Origin: Pseudomonas viridiflava
GTDB taxonomy: Bacteria; Pseudomonadota; Gammaproteobacteria; Pseudomonadales; Pseudomonadaceae
Assembly (NCBI RefSeq): GCF_900602065.1
Contig: NZ_UWFN01000265.1
Location: 62,001 to 126,000 of the forward strand
Direction: 5' to 3'
Length of the DNA stretch: 64,000 nucleotides
Shown here: one piece after another, positions 27,332 through 39,000 of the stretch
How positions within the stretch are numbered: position 1 is the first letter of the stretch
How the letters are laid out: every line of letters begins with the position of its first letter
Translations under genes and position numbers: made by a program
The notes under the pieces: generated by a model
The model's database searches: none
What the model was told of the DNA's origin: nothing
Seen by the model: only the letters and a program-made list of their open reading frames with translations

Positions 27332-28290
27332 GCACACTGTTCGAAGACCCGATGGCACAAGGCGCATTGGCCATTCTATTGGCGGGGCTCGGCCTGGCCC
27401 TGATCGGCCTGCACCACAGCAAACGTGTTGCCCCCTTGTTCCAGCGCCTTGGCAAACGTCAGGCAACAGAACAACCTGGCGCGCAACAAGCCAATATTCT
27501 GCGTCAGCAGAGTCTGCGGTTGCCGCCCCGACTGCAGGCAATCCTGTTGCCGCTGGCCCGGATTGGCGAAGGCCTGGCGGGCACCGTCAATGACCGCCGC
27601 CATCTGCGCCGTTTGTTGTCCATGGCGGGTATGCGTAGCCACGAAGCGCTGGGCCTGTTGATGGTCGGCAAATACACCCTGAGCCTGGTGCTGGCCGGCA
27701 TCGTACTGTTCGGCGTGCTGGAGGCAAAATCGCGTTTCGGGCTTACCGGGCTGGCCTGTGGTCTGACCGCGATGTTTGCCGGTACCGCACTGCCCGAGGT
27801 GTGGCTCAAATGGCTCAGTGCCAAGCGTGGCGGCAAGCTCTCGCGCAGCCTGCCTGACGCGCTGGACCTGATGGTGATCTGCGCCGAAGCTGGGCTGCCA
27901 CTGGGCCGGGTGCTGCAAGTGGTGTCCAAGGAGCTGGCCTTGTCGGCGCCGGAAATGGCTGAAGAATTGCGCTACACCTTCGCCGAGTTGCAGATCCTCA
28001 GTGACCGTTCACGGGCCTTGGTCAATCTGGCCGAACGCACCGGTGTCAGCGGTATCGAGAGCATGGTCGCCACCCTGATCCAGGCTGAACGTTATGGCAC
28101 GCCGCTTTCTCAGGCGCTGCGCACGATCTCCGATGAAAGCCGTAAAACCCTGATTCTCGACCTTGAAGAACGGGCCGGTAAATTGCCCGCCCAACTCAGC
28201 GTTCCGCTGATGACCCTCATCCTCCCGCCGATTGTCGCAATGATGGGAGCACCCGCCATGGTGCGCATCATTCGTCTGCTCGGTAACTGA
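27328..28290 (+). CDS. tadC: Tad inner membrane platform protein TadC
   Basis: A 320-residue second T2SF platform protein. The GspF domain is seen at LPDALDLMVICAEAGLPLGR with the following acidic stretch, flanked by membrane helices near residues 10-28, 110-150 and 285-310. It overlaps tadB by four bases, which favours equal synthesis of the two partners. Confidence 0.94.
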   Translation: MSTLFEDPMAQGALAILLAGLGLALIGLHHSKRVAPLFQRLGKRQATEQPGAQQANILRQQSLRLPPRLQAILLPLARIGEGLAGTVNDRRHLRRLLSMAGMRSHEALGLLMVGKYTLSLVLAGIVLFGVLEAKSRFGLTGLACGLTAMFAGTALPEVWLKWLSAKRGGKLSRSLPDALDLMVICAEAGLPLGRVLQVVSKELALSAPEMAEELRYTFAELQILSDRSRALVNLAERTGVSGIESMVATLIQAERYGTPLSQALRTISDESRKTLILDLEERAGKLPAQLSVPLMTLILPPIVAMMGAPAMVRIIRLLGN

Positions 28291-28320
28291 CCCTACATGC
28301 TGCTACGGAGCACCCCGTTT

Positions 28321-29169
28321 ATGTCACGCCTGCGCTCTCAATTGATGCTGATCGGCCTGTTGGCCCTTGGCGGCTGCACTCACCTCCCCTCGCTAAGCAG
28401 CAGCACTTCGGCGCCTTCGTTGGGCAAGGAAGCCAAAGAAGCACTGCGCCTGGCGCACGTTCTGCGTGACAACGGTCGCCTTGAAGCGTCTTACGAAATC
28501 TACGAGCGCATGGATCAGCGTCAGCAGTTGAGCGGTCCCTATCTGCTCGAATACGCCAGCGTCGCAGCGACCGTTCGCCCACCTCAGGAAACACTGGCGC
28601 TGTATCGGCGGGCCAGACAGCAACTGGGCAATGACCTTGCTCCAGTGCAACGCCTGACCGTGTGCAGTGGCAGCGGCCGTGCGTATCTGGCGCTGGGCAT
28701 GGCGAAACAGGCCGAGCAGGAATTCCGCTGTGCTCTGGAAAGCGCACCGAACAACGCCCAGGCGCTCAACGGCCTGGGTGTCGCCCTGAACCTGCAGCAT
28801 CAGGATGGCGAAGCGCGCAAGCAGTTCGAGAAAGCCCTGGAAATCGATCCGGGCTACAACGCAGCAGTCAATAACCTGGCCCTCGCCTGGCTGGCGGATG
28901 GCGACACCACCCGTGCGATCGGCTTGCTCAATCAGTCGCGTAACAACGGCAATGTCGCACTGCAACTCAATCTGGCCCTGGCCTATGTGCTGGCAGGCCA
29001 TGACGAAACCGCGCAACGGGTGCTGCTGGAAAAACTGCAACCGGAGCGCGCGGGCAAGATCCTCGTGGAGTTCCAGGCTGCACGTGATCGTGTGAGCAAA
29101 GGTGCGCCGCTGGCCAGTGAGCTGCTCGCCGCTAGCCAGCACCCCTTCACACTGCATGATCAGGACTGA
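28321..29169 (+). CDS. tadD: TPR lipoprotein TadD
   Basis: A lipoprotein of about 282 residues with lipobox LLALGGC, followed by tetratricopeptide repeats (for example AQALNGLGVALNLQHQDGEA and NAAVNNLALAWLADGDTTRA). It probably acts as a pilotin-like scaffold for the secretin. The ATG at 28321 is preferred: CGGAG precedes it and the signal peptide starts there; the frame is open to 28297 without a ribosome site. Confidence 0.9.
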   Translation: MSRLRSQLMLIGLLALGGCTHLPSLSSSTSAPSLGKEAKEALRLAHVLRDNGRLEASYEIYERMDQRQQLSGPYLLEYASVAATVRPPQETLALYRRARQQLGNDLAPVQRLTVCSGSGRAYLALGMAKQAEQEFRCALESAPNNAQALNGLGVALNLQHQDGEARKQFEKALEIDPGYNAAVNNLALAWLADGDTTRAIGLLNQSRNNGNVALQLNLALAYVLAGHDETAQRVLLEKLQPERAGKILVEFQAARDRVSKGAPLASELLAASQHPFTLHDQD

Positions 29170-29177
29170 ACACTGAC

Positions 29178-29684
29178 ATGGCCGAGACACCCAATTGCCG
29201 CACGCTGTGGCGCGATCAGAGCGGCGTCACCGCGGTAGAGACCGCCCTGATCCTGCCGGTCTTGCTGTTCGGCGTCATGATGCTTTTCGAGCTGGCGCGC
29301 ATTGCGTTGATGATCGGGGTTGGCAGCCTGTCACTCGAACGCGCGGTACAGGACTTTCGCACCGACACCCGCTATTACAGCCAGGCAGACCTGCAGAGCG
29401 ATATCGCGCAACGCATGATCGACTCCTCCTACGGTTTTCTGACCGAGGAGAACTTCACGGTGGACGTCCTGGCCTTCGATAACCTGCGCCAGTTCGGGGG
29501 TGCCAAACCTGATCCGGAAGAAGAAGACAGCACGGACAACTCGCCGCCAATCCTTAGCATAAGCGTCGACATGAGCCAGGAATTCATGACTCCGCTGCCA
29601 GCACTGTTTGGGCTGGGCAACGCGTTTCAGTACCAGTACCGACACCTGCTGGGCAATCTCATCAGCGAGGAAGACGACGAATGA
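29178..29684 (+). CDS. tadE: TadE-like minor pseudopilin
   Basis: A 168-residue TadE-family protein. The prepilin-like motif DQSGVTAVETALILPVLLFG (Glu at +5 style) and one N-terminal hydrophobic helix are followed by a periplasmic domain with an acidic stretch (DPEEEDSTDN). TadE is processed by the prepilin peptidase and needed for pilus formation. It ends in an acidic EEDDE tail that overlaps the next gene's start by four bases. Confidence 0.9.
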   Translation: MAETPNCRTLWRDQSGVTAVETALILPVLLFGVMMLFELARIALMIGVGSLSLERAVQDFRTDTRYYSQADLQSDIAQRMIDSSYGFLTEENFTVDVLAFDNLRQFGGAKPDPEEEDSTDNSPPILSISVDMSQEFMTPLPALFGLGNAFQYQYRHLLGNLISEEDDE

Positions 29685-30271
29685 AAGTTGCTTTGCGTTC
29701 TCGCCAGCGGGGCAACGCGCTGATCGAGGCGGCCCTGATCATGCCGCTGCTGATTGGTACGGCACTGATCAGCGCCGATCTCTACAACGTCAGTCAGGCT
29801 CGCAGTTATCTGGAACAGAGCGCGCATAACATCGCCTCGGTACTGGCGATGCAAAGCCGACTGGACAGCGCCGGGCTCGACGCGCTGATCGAACAGGCGG
29901 CAACGCCTGACGTGCTGGGCGATTACGAGCTGATCATCAGCAGGGTCGCGCTGGATCGGAAAATGCCCTGGCGCCCCATTTACCGGGGCAGCGATGAAGG
30001 CATCTGCCCAAGTTACAGCGCTTCGACGCGCTACACCGGGGACATGCCCGAGGAACGTGCGGAGCAAAGCGAGGACGACGAAGATGACAGCCAGAACAAA
30101 ACCACCTTGCTGGTCGTGCAGCTGTGCCGTAGCAGCAACACCCTGGCCTTGAGCAGCAATCTGCTGGTAGACAAGACCTTGCAGGCAGTGGCGTTCAGCC
30201 GGATGGTTTACACCGAATTGAAGCTGGATGACCGCCTGGCACAAGAAGTGGGGCAAGAGCAGGAGGATTGA
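29681..30271 (+). CDS. tadF: TadF-like minor pseudopilin
   Basis: A 196-residue protein with the TadE/TadF prepilin-type N-terminus RQRGNALIEAALIMPLLIG. Compared with tadE it has a longer periplasmic part with an acidic linker (EQSEDDEDDSQ). It is coupled to tadE and is the last gene before a gap that contains REP palindromes and a second promoter region. Assignment to TadF rather than a second TadE rests on gene order. Confidence 0.85.
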   Translation: MKVALRSRQRGNALIEAALIMPLLIGTALISADLYNVSQARSYLEQSAHNIASVLAMQSRLDSAGLDALIEQAATPDVLGDYELIISRVALDRKMPWRPIYRGSDEGICPSYSASTRYTGDMPEERAEQSEDDEDDSQNKTTLLVVQLCRSSNTLALSSNLLVDKTLQAVAFSRMVYTELKLDDRLAQEVGQEQED

Positions 30272-30299
30272 ACTGTGGCAGCTCATTTATCCTGACATA

Positions 30300-30512
30300 C
30301 CGCCATCGCAGCCTTCGGTCCTACAGGGCATTCGTTTGCTACGCGTCAGCGCTTGTCAGGGACAACGGGCAATCTTATCAAACAGCGCAGAACTATCTGA
30401 ATTTACGCTGCACTTGTGGGACCGGATTCATCCGGGAGAGGCACGTACATTCTCTACATTTTCATCGTCAGGAATGCCCCCTTCCCGGATGAATCCGGTC
30501 CCACAGGGAATC
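30300..30512. repeat. REP-type palindromes after tadF
   Basis: The gap holds a half unit (ATCGCAGCCTTCGGTCCTAC) and an inverted pair: GTGGGACCGGATTCATCCGG near 30417-30436 and the reverse GATGAATCCGGTCCCACAGG near 30488-30508. These may end the flp-tadF transcript. No gene is visible in them. Confidence 0.75.
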
Positions 30513-30584
30513 GTGTCTACCGCGAGACAGCGCGGTGTCAGGGACGCCGGGCAGCTCTACAGAAAACACATTCCACTTCAGAAA

Positions 30585-30600
30585 ATTAACCCTTCTTAAC
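30585..30600 (+). promoter_or_regulatory. TTAA inverted-repeat box, weaker copy (site F)
   Basis: ATTAACCCTTCTTAAC shares the arms and the four-base spacer length of the strong boxes but differs at the first arm. Unlike sites A-D it is followed directly by TTGTTC, not after ten bases. It stands 67 bases before the DUF454 gene. Confidence 0.4.
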
Positions 30601-30666
30601 TTGTTCACCCATCGCCGGCACTCTTTACTGGAAGCCCTTCCGCTCTCGGACTTTGCGCACCTGAAC

Positions 30667-31095
30667 ATGACGCCTTCTCACGTAACACCCGCCACCGGTT
30701 TGAAGCGCCTGGGTTTTCTCGCCCTGGCTTATGGCAGCCTGGCATTTGCCTTTCTCGGGTTGATCATTCCCGGCTTGCCGACAACTGAATTTGTCCTGCT
30801 GTGTGCGTGGGCCTCTGCCAAGAGTTCGCCACGCCTGAGTCGTTGGCTGGAGCAACACCGGGTGCTCGGGCCCTTGCTGCATAACTGGCGAAACGGCGGC
30901 GTGATCAACCGCAAGAGCAAGCTGGTCGCCAGCCTGAGCATGAGCCTATGTCTGGCGATCCTTATCTGGCATCAGCCGCCGCTCTGGCTATTGGTCAGCG
31001 CCGGGCTGGGCATGGGCAGCGGCGCGTTGTGGATCTGGTCGCGGCCTGAGCAGATACCGGGCCATTTGCTCAATGGGCCGCAGTTTTCCGAGTGA
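30667..31095 (+). CDS. DUF454 (YbaN-type) inner membrane protein
   Basis: A 142-residue membrane protein of the DUF454/YbaN family with the diagnostic GLIIPGLPTTEFVLLCAWAS, SSPRLSRWLEQH and a C-terminal pair of helices. Function of the family is unknown. The ATG at 30667 is chosen because the homology starts there; the upstream open frame crosses the regulatory box. Its insertion between the tadF and tadG operons is not usual for Tad loci. The box before it suggests it belongs to the same regulon. Confidence 0.85.
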   Translation: MTPSHVTPATGLKRLGFLALAYGSLAFAFLGLIIPGLPTTEFVLLCAWASAKSSPRLSRWLEQHRVLGPLLHNWRNGGVINRKSKLVASLSMSLCLAILIWHQPPLWLLVSAGLGMGSGALWIWSRPEQIPGHLLNGPQFSE

Positions 31096-31150
31096 AACAT
31101 CTTCTCGACGTACCTGGCACGACGCTGTAGCGCAGCAGGCAAGTAATTTT

Positions 31151-31220
31151 GTAGGAACTGCCGAAGGCTGCGAAGCATTCATCCTGAGACACCGCTATCG
31201 CAGCCTTCGGCAGCTCCTAC
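31151..31220. repeat. REP pair (REPIN)
   Basis: GTAGGAACTGCCGAAGGCTG and its inverse GCAGCCTTCGGCAGCTCCTA form a REP doublet between the DUF454 gene and the promoter of the tadG operon. It is a different REP type from those next to bcp and heme oxygenase. Confidence 0.85.
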
Positions 31221-31252
31221 AGGTATCGTAATTGCCAAGTTAAAGCTCACTC

Positions 31253-31312
31253 ATTAAGCATTCTTAATGAACCCGCGGTTGCCCGCTATTAGGAATTATT
31301 CTTATCTTTGCC
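31253..31312 (+). promoter_or_regulatory. Promoter of tadG and giant adhesin with box (site B)
   Basis: The box ATTAAGCATTCTTAAT (31253-31268) is followed after ten bases by TTGCCC and 17 bases later by TTATCT. Downstream the bases GGAATTATTCTTATCTT repeat almost exactly before the exporter operon, showing that the whole promoter, not only the box, has been copied or conserved. Confidence 0.75.
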
Positions 31313-31376
31313 GCACTTGCTGACACTCCTCTCATGGAGCGCCGTCAGCCCCTATCGTGCAGGAACACCGCCCCCC

Positions 31377-32963
31377 ATGAAACGCCCCTTCACACCGATG
31401 GCCGCAGGCGCGCGCCGCGCACGACTGCCCAGTGCGGCCAGCCAGCGCGGCAGCATTGCGTCGTTCATGGTCCTGGCCATGGGCGGCGCTTTGCTGGCCA
31501 CCGCCTACGTTCTGGATACCAGCCGCATGGTCAGCAATGCGGCCCAGGTCAAGCGGGCCACCGACGCGGCCGCGATGGCCGTGGGTAACGAACGCCTGAT
31601 AAATGGCGAAAACTCCATGCCGAAACTGAGTGCACTGGCCTACGACTATGTGAAGAACAACCTGGGCATGGACAGCCAGTTGGCGGAGCAGATCGACTAC
31701 AGCAATTTTGAACTGAGCAAAACCGTCGACGACGAGAGCCGGGTACGTTACAGGGCCGAAGTGAGCTTCCATGCCGACCCTGAATTGCTCGGTGGCAAGC
31801 GCCAGGACCTGAACGTGCACTCCACTGTGGAAGTGATCTCCCGGGCCACCGAGATCGCTTTGATGCTGCCCAATACCGGTAGCGAAAATGACGCCCAACT
31901 CGCCGCCCTGCGTCGATTGGGGAAGAACTTCATTACCAGCCTGCTGGGTGAAGACAGCAGCAGTAACGACAATAAACGGCTGTGGATTTCGCTGGTGCCC
32001 TACAGCCAGGCGGTCAATGTCTATGACCCCGCCGACGCACAGCGCATCCGACGCTGGGCAACCTCTCAAGCGATCAACGCGGTTGAACTGCAATCGCTGT
32101 TTCGCACCGGCAAGATCAGCAGCCTTGCTGACCGGCGCACGCCAGACCTGGCATCCGGCCTGACCTGTATGAACCGAGGTCTGGTTCTGGGTGAAAACTA
32201 CTTCTGGGATGAGCCACCCACCGGCCAGTTCACCCGTGTGTATTACCGTCACGACCTGATCGAAAACGACCCGGGTGCCAGATGGGTTTCGTGGGTCGGT
32301 CCCAACCCGGACTTCGGCCTGGCCAACGGCATCAGTGACACCCGTTTCATCGTCGCCGACAAAGGTTGCCCCAAAGCAGCGTTGCTTCCGCTGACCAACG
32401 ACAAGGAAGAACTCGAAAAGCGCCTGGACGCCATGCGCACCGGTTTCAACGTTAATTACTCCATCGCCATGGGCTGGGCAGGCATGGCCCTGTCACCGCA
32501 AATGCGCGGCAGCAACGGCTGGCTGGACCCTGAGTTGCCGCTGGACTTCAACGAAGGTGACGGCAGCGAGAACGTCAAGATCATCGTCATGCTGGCCAAC
32601 ACCGTCGGTGACTGGTTCGACACTGATTCCTACAACGCGGCAAAAGTAGGCCAGTCAGTCAGCGGCGAAAACAACGGCACTGACTATGCCATGCGCCGTT
32701 TCGAAAGCCTGTGCAGCAGCTTCCGGGCACGCAAGCTGAAGTTCTATTTCATCGGCGTGCGCCCCGGTGACCCCGCCGACTCCCAACGCGTGCTGTTCGA
32801 CAAGATTGCCGGCCCCGGCCTGCAGATTTGCGCCCAGGGTGGCGGCGACATGGTGTTCGCAGACGCCAGCACATTCGTTCAGGGCGAAGACCAGATCCAG
32901 ACGCTGCTGAACAAGATCGCCAACAAGATCAAACATGAACACTACGCCCGCCTGGTCGAGTAA
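31377..32963 (+). CDS. TadG-like pilus/adhesin-associated protein
   Basis: A 528-residue protein with the TadG-like N-terminus: RGSIASFMVLAMGGALLATA as a single membrane helix followed by DTSRMVSNAAQVKRATDAAA. The remainder is a large periplasmic domain with a possible von Willebrand-like fold (KIIVMLANTVGDWFDT, YFIGVRPGDPADSQR). The ATG at 31377 fits the homology; the frame is open to 31308. It is read in one unit with the giant repeat protein, 43 bases apart, rather than with tadE/tadF. Confidence 0.85.
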   Translation: MKRPFTPMAAGARRARLPSAASQRGSIASFMVLAMGGALLATAYVLDTSRMVSNAAQVKRATDAAAMAVGNERLINGENSMPKLSALAYDYVKNNLGMDSQLAEQIDYSNFELSKTVDDESRVRYRAEVSFHADPELLGGKRQDLNVHSTVEVISRATEIALMLPNTGSENDAQLAALRRLGKNFITSLLGEDSSSNDNKRLWISLVPYSQAVNVYDPADAQRIRRWATSQAINAVELQSLFRTGKISSLADRRTPDLASGLTCMNRGLVLGENYFWDEPPTGQFTRVYYRHDLIENDPGARWVSWVGPNPDFGLANGISDTRFIVADKGCPKAALLPLTNDKEELEKRLDAMRTGFNVNYSIAMGWAGMALSPQMRGSNGWLDPELPLDFNEGDGSENVKIIVMLANTVGDWFDTDSYNAAKVGQSVSGENNGTDYAMRRFESLCSSFRARKLKFYFIGVRPGDPADSQRVLFDKIAGPGLQICAQGGGDMVFADASTFVQGEDQIQTLLNKIANKIKHEHYARLVE

Positions 32964-33006
32964 GCCTCAGGCCACTTCGTCAGCCATTTGCAGAAAGGAC
33001 ACCGCC

Positions 33007-36000
33007 ATGACATTGCCCGCCTCGAACACACGCAAACGCCTCAAGCACGCCAGCCTGGCATTGGCCCTGGAACCGCGCATGATGTTCGATGCGGCAGCCG
33101 TGGCGACGGCAGCGGACGTCGCTGTGCAGGTCGCGGCCACCGATGTCGCGCCCGGTGTAGAAGCAACGCCCGCGAACGCCACTGTCACGGTCACTGACAG
33201 TACCACCACTATCCCGGCGGTGGATCTGTTCGGCGCAGTAGCAGTCAGCGCAGACAGTGCCAACCATGAGCTGGAATCACTGGTGGTCACAGTCAATAGC
33301 AGCGGTGCCAATCAGGCGTTGGTGATCGATGGCACGACAATCGATCTGACGACAGGGCCAGGTGTAACCGAGACCCATAAGTACGCGTACACCGTCGCTG
33401 TCAACGGCGACATCACCACGGTGACCATCGCCCTGAATTCGTCGGCTGACAACACGCCTGCTGACGTCGCTAACCTGATCGATAACATTGCCTATCAAGT
33501 AAAAGACAGTAGCATCGAGAGCGGCGCAACCACTATCACACTCAAAAGCCTCAGTGACGACAGCGACACCGCCACACTGAACATCAGCGCCACGATCAAC
33601 CTCGATAACCAGATCAACCGCCCCCCGGTGATTGGCGATGCCGGGATTCCGGATCTGGCGCAATCCGTCACCCTTGCGGACCTGGGCACCAGCAAGGAAG
33701 TGGTCTACTCCAGCGACGGCAAGTACCTCTATGCGGCCAATGCGTCGGGCACCATCGTCAAATTCGCGGTGGATGCAAACGGGGCGCTGACCAGTGAGCA
33801 GGTCTTCAAAGACAGCACCAATCTGAGCAGCATCACCGACCTGGCTTTGAGCAGCGATGGCAAGTCGATGTATGCCATTTCCGGCAGCAACATCATCACG
33901 CTCGACGTCTCGGATAACGGCACCCTCAGCTATCTCAATAGCACCAGTGGTGGTGGCGAGCTGCAAAGTGTGGCGCTGTCCAGCGACGGCAAGCAGGTCT
34001 ACGTCTCCACCCGGGTTGGCGGCATAACCGTGTTCACTCGTGATACCGCGACCGGAGAGCTGAGCGGTACTGGCTTGCCGACCCTTCAGGAGGGCGCCCT
34101 GGGTGGTGGTCGCACACGAACCATCGTCAGTGCCGGGGACTATGTCTTCGTTGCGTCTGGCACCAGCCTGGTAACCCTGCAGCGTGATGCAGATGGCAAG
34201 CTGACCAAGCTGTCGGCAGGCACCCTTTCCACCGGGATCCCCACCAGCATCACCCCTTCACTGACCGCCTCGGCAGACGGCAGCCTGATCTACATCGGTG
34301 ACGGCTCGACCATTCGCATTTATGCCTTGCAAGGCGACGGCAGCGGAAAAACCCTGGTATCGCTGGGCAGTACCAGCCTGGCCGGGGTCAGCGCACTGAG
34401 CGTTTCCGGCGACGGCACCAAACTGTATGCCACTTCCAGCAGCGCAGGCACATTGAGCGTTTACAGCATTGGCGCCAACGGGGCTCTGAGCCTGACCCGC
34501 ACTCTCAACGACGTGAGTGGCGCGGGAGCAGTAAGCCTCGCACCGGACGGCCAATCGCTGGTCGTGGCAGGCAGTAGCCTGAGCCGCTTCAGCACCACGC
34601 TCAGCTACATCAATGGCAGTGAAACCAGAATCACTGATGGCCTGACCCTGTCCGATGCCAACCTCGACCGCCTTGCCAACAACGCCGGTAATTATCAAGG
34701 CGCGAGCATCACCATTGAGCGCAGCGGTGGCGCGAACGGCGAGGATCAGTTCGGCTTCGCCACGGCATCGGGCCTGACACTGGAGAACAACAGAATCCTG
34801 AAGAATGGCGTGGAAATCGCCACCTTCACCGAGAGCGGCGGCACTCTGACGATAACCTTCACAGCCGCGGCGAGCAGCGCCGATGCCAACGCTGTCCTGC
34901 AACAGATCACCTACAGCAACACCGGCAATAACGTCGACGGCACATTGGTCAGACTGAACATCAGCGCCAGCGATGGCACGTTGAGCAGCGTTGCAGCAAC
35001 GGTTGCTCTTCTGTTGACCGACAACAGCGCACCGACCCTCGGCGCTACCGTGCCGGTGCAGCCGGTTTACGATACCAAGGGCACTGTGGCGACGTTGTTC
35101 AAGGACGCCTCAGTCAACACCGGCGAAGTCGGTCAGAGCATCATCGAGATGAAGCTGAGCATCGATGGCCTTGGCTCAGTCGCCAACGAATTCATCATCA
35201 TTGATGGCACGCGCATCGATCTGTCCACCTCCAGCAGCAATACCACCATTAACGGTTATAGCTACGTTTACAGCCTGACCAATGGCGTTGGCAGCCTGAC
35301 CATCAGCAGCGCCAGCGGCATCAGCACCTTCGCCGCGCAAGCGCTGGTCAACGCCATCGCATACGTCAATGACAGCAACCAGGCCGTCACCGGCAACCGC
35401 AACGTGACGCTGGTCACCCTGCGCGATAACGGCGGTACGGCCAACGATGGCAAGGACACCGGCGCGCCGGGGCTGGTCGCGAATATTGTGTTGGCAGTCA
35501 ACAATGCGCCCGTGCTGCAAGTGGACGTCGATCCCGACCCGACACTGTTCTATTCCGATGGCACGCTGTCCGGCAACACCGATTACGTCACCAGCGTCAC
35601 GCTGTCCACGGACGGCAAAACCCTGTACGTCACCGGCAGCAGCGGCGCGAGCCTAACGGGCATCGCGTATATCCGGGTCTACGCCCGGGACACGGCCAGC
35701 GGCGAACTGACCCTGTTGCAGACCTTCACTCAAGGCACCGGCGACGACCCGAACACCACCGCCATCGAAGTCAACGGTCTCAATGGCGCCAACACCCTGA
35801 CCGTCTCCCCGGACGGCACTTCAGTGTATGTGGCCGGGTACTCCAGCACGGGCAGCGCCACTGCCTATTCGTTGGTGTTGTTCACCCGCGACGCAGCCAA
35901 CGGCGCGCTGACCTACAGCGGCATCGTTGCCACCCAAGGCGAAGTGAATGGCAGCCTGACCACCTCGGGCCTGGATACTGTGGTCAGCGAAATCGTGCTC

Positions 36001-39000
36001 TCGGCTGACGGCAAGTCGCTGTACACCATCAACGGTGTGCGCGCGAACGACGGCTCCACAAACAAAAGCGAAATCGCCTTTTTCTCTCGCGACCCAGCCA
36101 CAGGCGACCTGACGTTTATCGGTTCCTATCTGGGAGGTACCGCCGACAAGGGATTGAATCAGCCTACCGGGCTGGTCGTGTCTGCCGACGGCACGTCGGT
36201 GTACGTCAGTAACAACGGCAACGCGATGATCACGATCCTCAAGCGTGACATCAGCACCGGCATCCTGACCTATGTGGCGGCCGTCAATCAGGCCAGTATC
36301 AGCGCCGACCCGGACAGTGGTGTGCAACCGACTGACAACCGCTTCCTGCAAAACCTGCAGGACATCGTCATTTCACCGGACGATCAGTTCCTGTATGTCG
36401 GCTCTAATGCCATCGGCACCATCAGCATCTTCCAGCGCGACGTCGATGGCGGGCTGACCTACGTCGGCACCGTCGATACCTACAACAGCAAGTACACCAC
36501 TGCGCTGACCATGCGCGAGATGGCCTTGTCGGCGGACGGCTCAGCGCTGTACGTCACCACGTTCGGTGGCCAGTCAGTACTGGTATTCGCCCGGGATGCC
36601 ACGACAGGCAAACTGACCTTTTCCGAGAGCGTCAACGTTGGCAAGAGCATCAACCACCTGGCCGTCAGCGCGGACGGCCTGAACATCTACACAGGGTCTT
36701 CGCAGGTCAGCACGGGCGTCGCCATTCTGTCGGCCCGCGCCAATACCGTTTACAGCGATCAACACCCCACCACCTTTGCCGACGGCGTGAGCTTCGCTGA
36801 CGCCGACTTCGACACCTTGAGCGACTACAAGGGCACGGTGCTGACCATCGTCCGCTCCGGCACGGCATCTGTCAGTGATCTGTTCGCATTCGCCGACGGT
36901 AACGACCTGCGCCTGGAAAACGGCAAGATTCTCTATCAAGACCAGGCCATCGCCGACTTCATGATCGATGCAGGCAAGCTGACCGTGACCTTCACCGCCA
37001 GCGTGGACAAAACCCTGGCCAATCAGGTGCTCAAGCAAGTCACCTATCAGAACGGCGACAGCACCGCGCCAGCCAGGGTCAACCTGAGCGTCAGCATCGG
37101 CGATGGCGGCAAATCCGACAGCACCGTGGTCGTCTTGCTGGTTAACCATGCGCCCGTGGTCAGCAACGACAGTTATGTGCCCGTCACCGCAACGGTCAAT
37201 CATTCGTACAGCGTCGTATTGCCTGAGGATCTGTTCAAGGATGCCGAGGGCGATGTGCTGACGTGGCAAGTCGATGGCCTGCCCTCGACCCTCAGCTTCG
37301 ACCCGGCCACCCGAACCGTTTCCGGTACGCCAGACAGCAAAGGCAGCTACACCATTACCGTCACCGTGACCGATACCCTCGGCAATAGTCGTGATCTGCA
37401 GGTGACCCTGACCGTCGCTGCCGACCCGGCACTCGCACCGGTGTTGAGCGGTGATACCACAGATATCGAGTATGCAGGCCAGACCGATGGCTGGAGCTCC
37501 GAGCTCTTTACCGATGTACTCAGCGGCGCTCAGGACTCCGTGCTGTCCAGCGACGGCAAGTACCTGTATGTGGTCAGCATCCCGGAAAGCGGCACTTCCT
37601 ACCTAAGCCAGTTCAGCCGGGCCGCGGACGGCAGCCTGACACTGGTACGAAGCCTGTTCGACGCCAGCCTGGCCGATGGCATCGCCGGGTTGGGCGGCGC
37701 AATCAAAGTGGTGCTGTCGGCCGATCAGCAGTCGCTGTATGTGATTGGCAGCACTGACAACGCGGTAGTGGTTTTCAGCCGCGACACCAGCAGCGGCGAA
37801 CTGGCCCTGGCCGGGACATTGAACGGCAGTGCCATTGCCGGTGGTGTCGACGCTATCCGCGATATCGTCAGCGTTGGCGGCCATGTGTACATCGCCGCCG
37901 GTGATAGCCTGTCGGTGTTCAGCCAGCAAGCCGATGGCTCGCTGACACTGGACAAAACTTACAGCGACGGTGCCGATGGCATGCAGGGCCTGGCGAGCAT
38001 CAATCGCCTGCAACTCTCGGTGGACGGCCAGTTCCTGTTCGTCGGTGGCACCGGCGGCAATGCCATTGCCAGCGCACTGCGTATCGGTGCCGACGGTGTG
38101 TTGACCTACCTCAACAGCGTCGGCACCGGGGAAAACTACATTGGCGGGCTGACCGTCTCCGCCGATGGCAAAACCCTTTACGCCATCAACAACGGCACAC
38201 CTGGCAGCCTTGAAGCCATCAGCATCGGCAGCGATGGCCGCCTGACGCTGATTGGCAGCAGCGCAGTGAATCTGGCTGGCAGCGATCTGGTGGTTTCCGC
38301 CGATGGTTCGGCAGTGTTTCTGGTCGGTGAAGACACCCTCAAAGTGTTCACTCGCGCAGCCGACGGCACGCTCACCCACTATGCGGACGTGACGGATGAC
38401 GGGACCGAGTTCGGCCTGTCGTTCAAAAGCCTGAACAGCATCAGCCTGAGTAACGACGGCAAACAGCTGTACATCAGCGACACCGGAACCTCAATACTCT
38501 TCACCATGAACGTCGACCTGCCACGCCTTGATTACACCGAAGGCGGTTCCGCTGGCGCGCTGTTGCCCAGCGCTCACCTGTCCAGCCCGACACTGGATGT
38601 TACCGGCAATTATGAAGACGCCAGCATCAGCATCGTCCGCGATGGCGGCGCACTGGCCGACGATCTGTTCACCTTCCTGGATGGCAATGGCCTGACTCTG
38701 GATGGCAGCCAGATCATGAAAGGCGGCGTGGCCATTGCCACATTCGTGCAGGCCAATGGCGAACTGACGGTGACTTTCCTGGCAGGCAGCAGCCAGGCAG
38801 ATGCGCAGAACGTATTGCGCCAGATCGCTTACGCCAATACCAGCAACGACCCGGAGCGGGCCGGAGCAACGCCGGACTTCAGCGTTACCTTTGACGACGG
38901 CGCAGGCAACAGCACGGTATTGGAAGTGGGCGTTGATCTGCACGGCGTGAATGACCCGTCCGTGCTGATCAGTACCCCGCTCAACCCCGACCTCGCCGAA

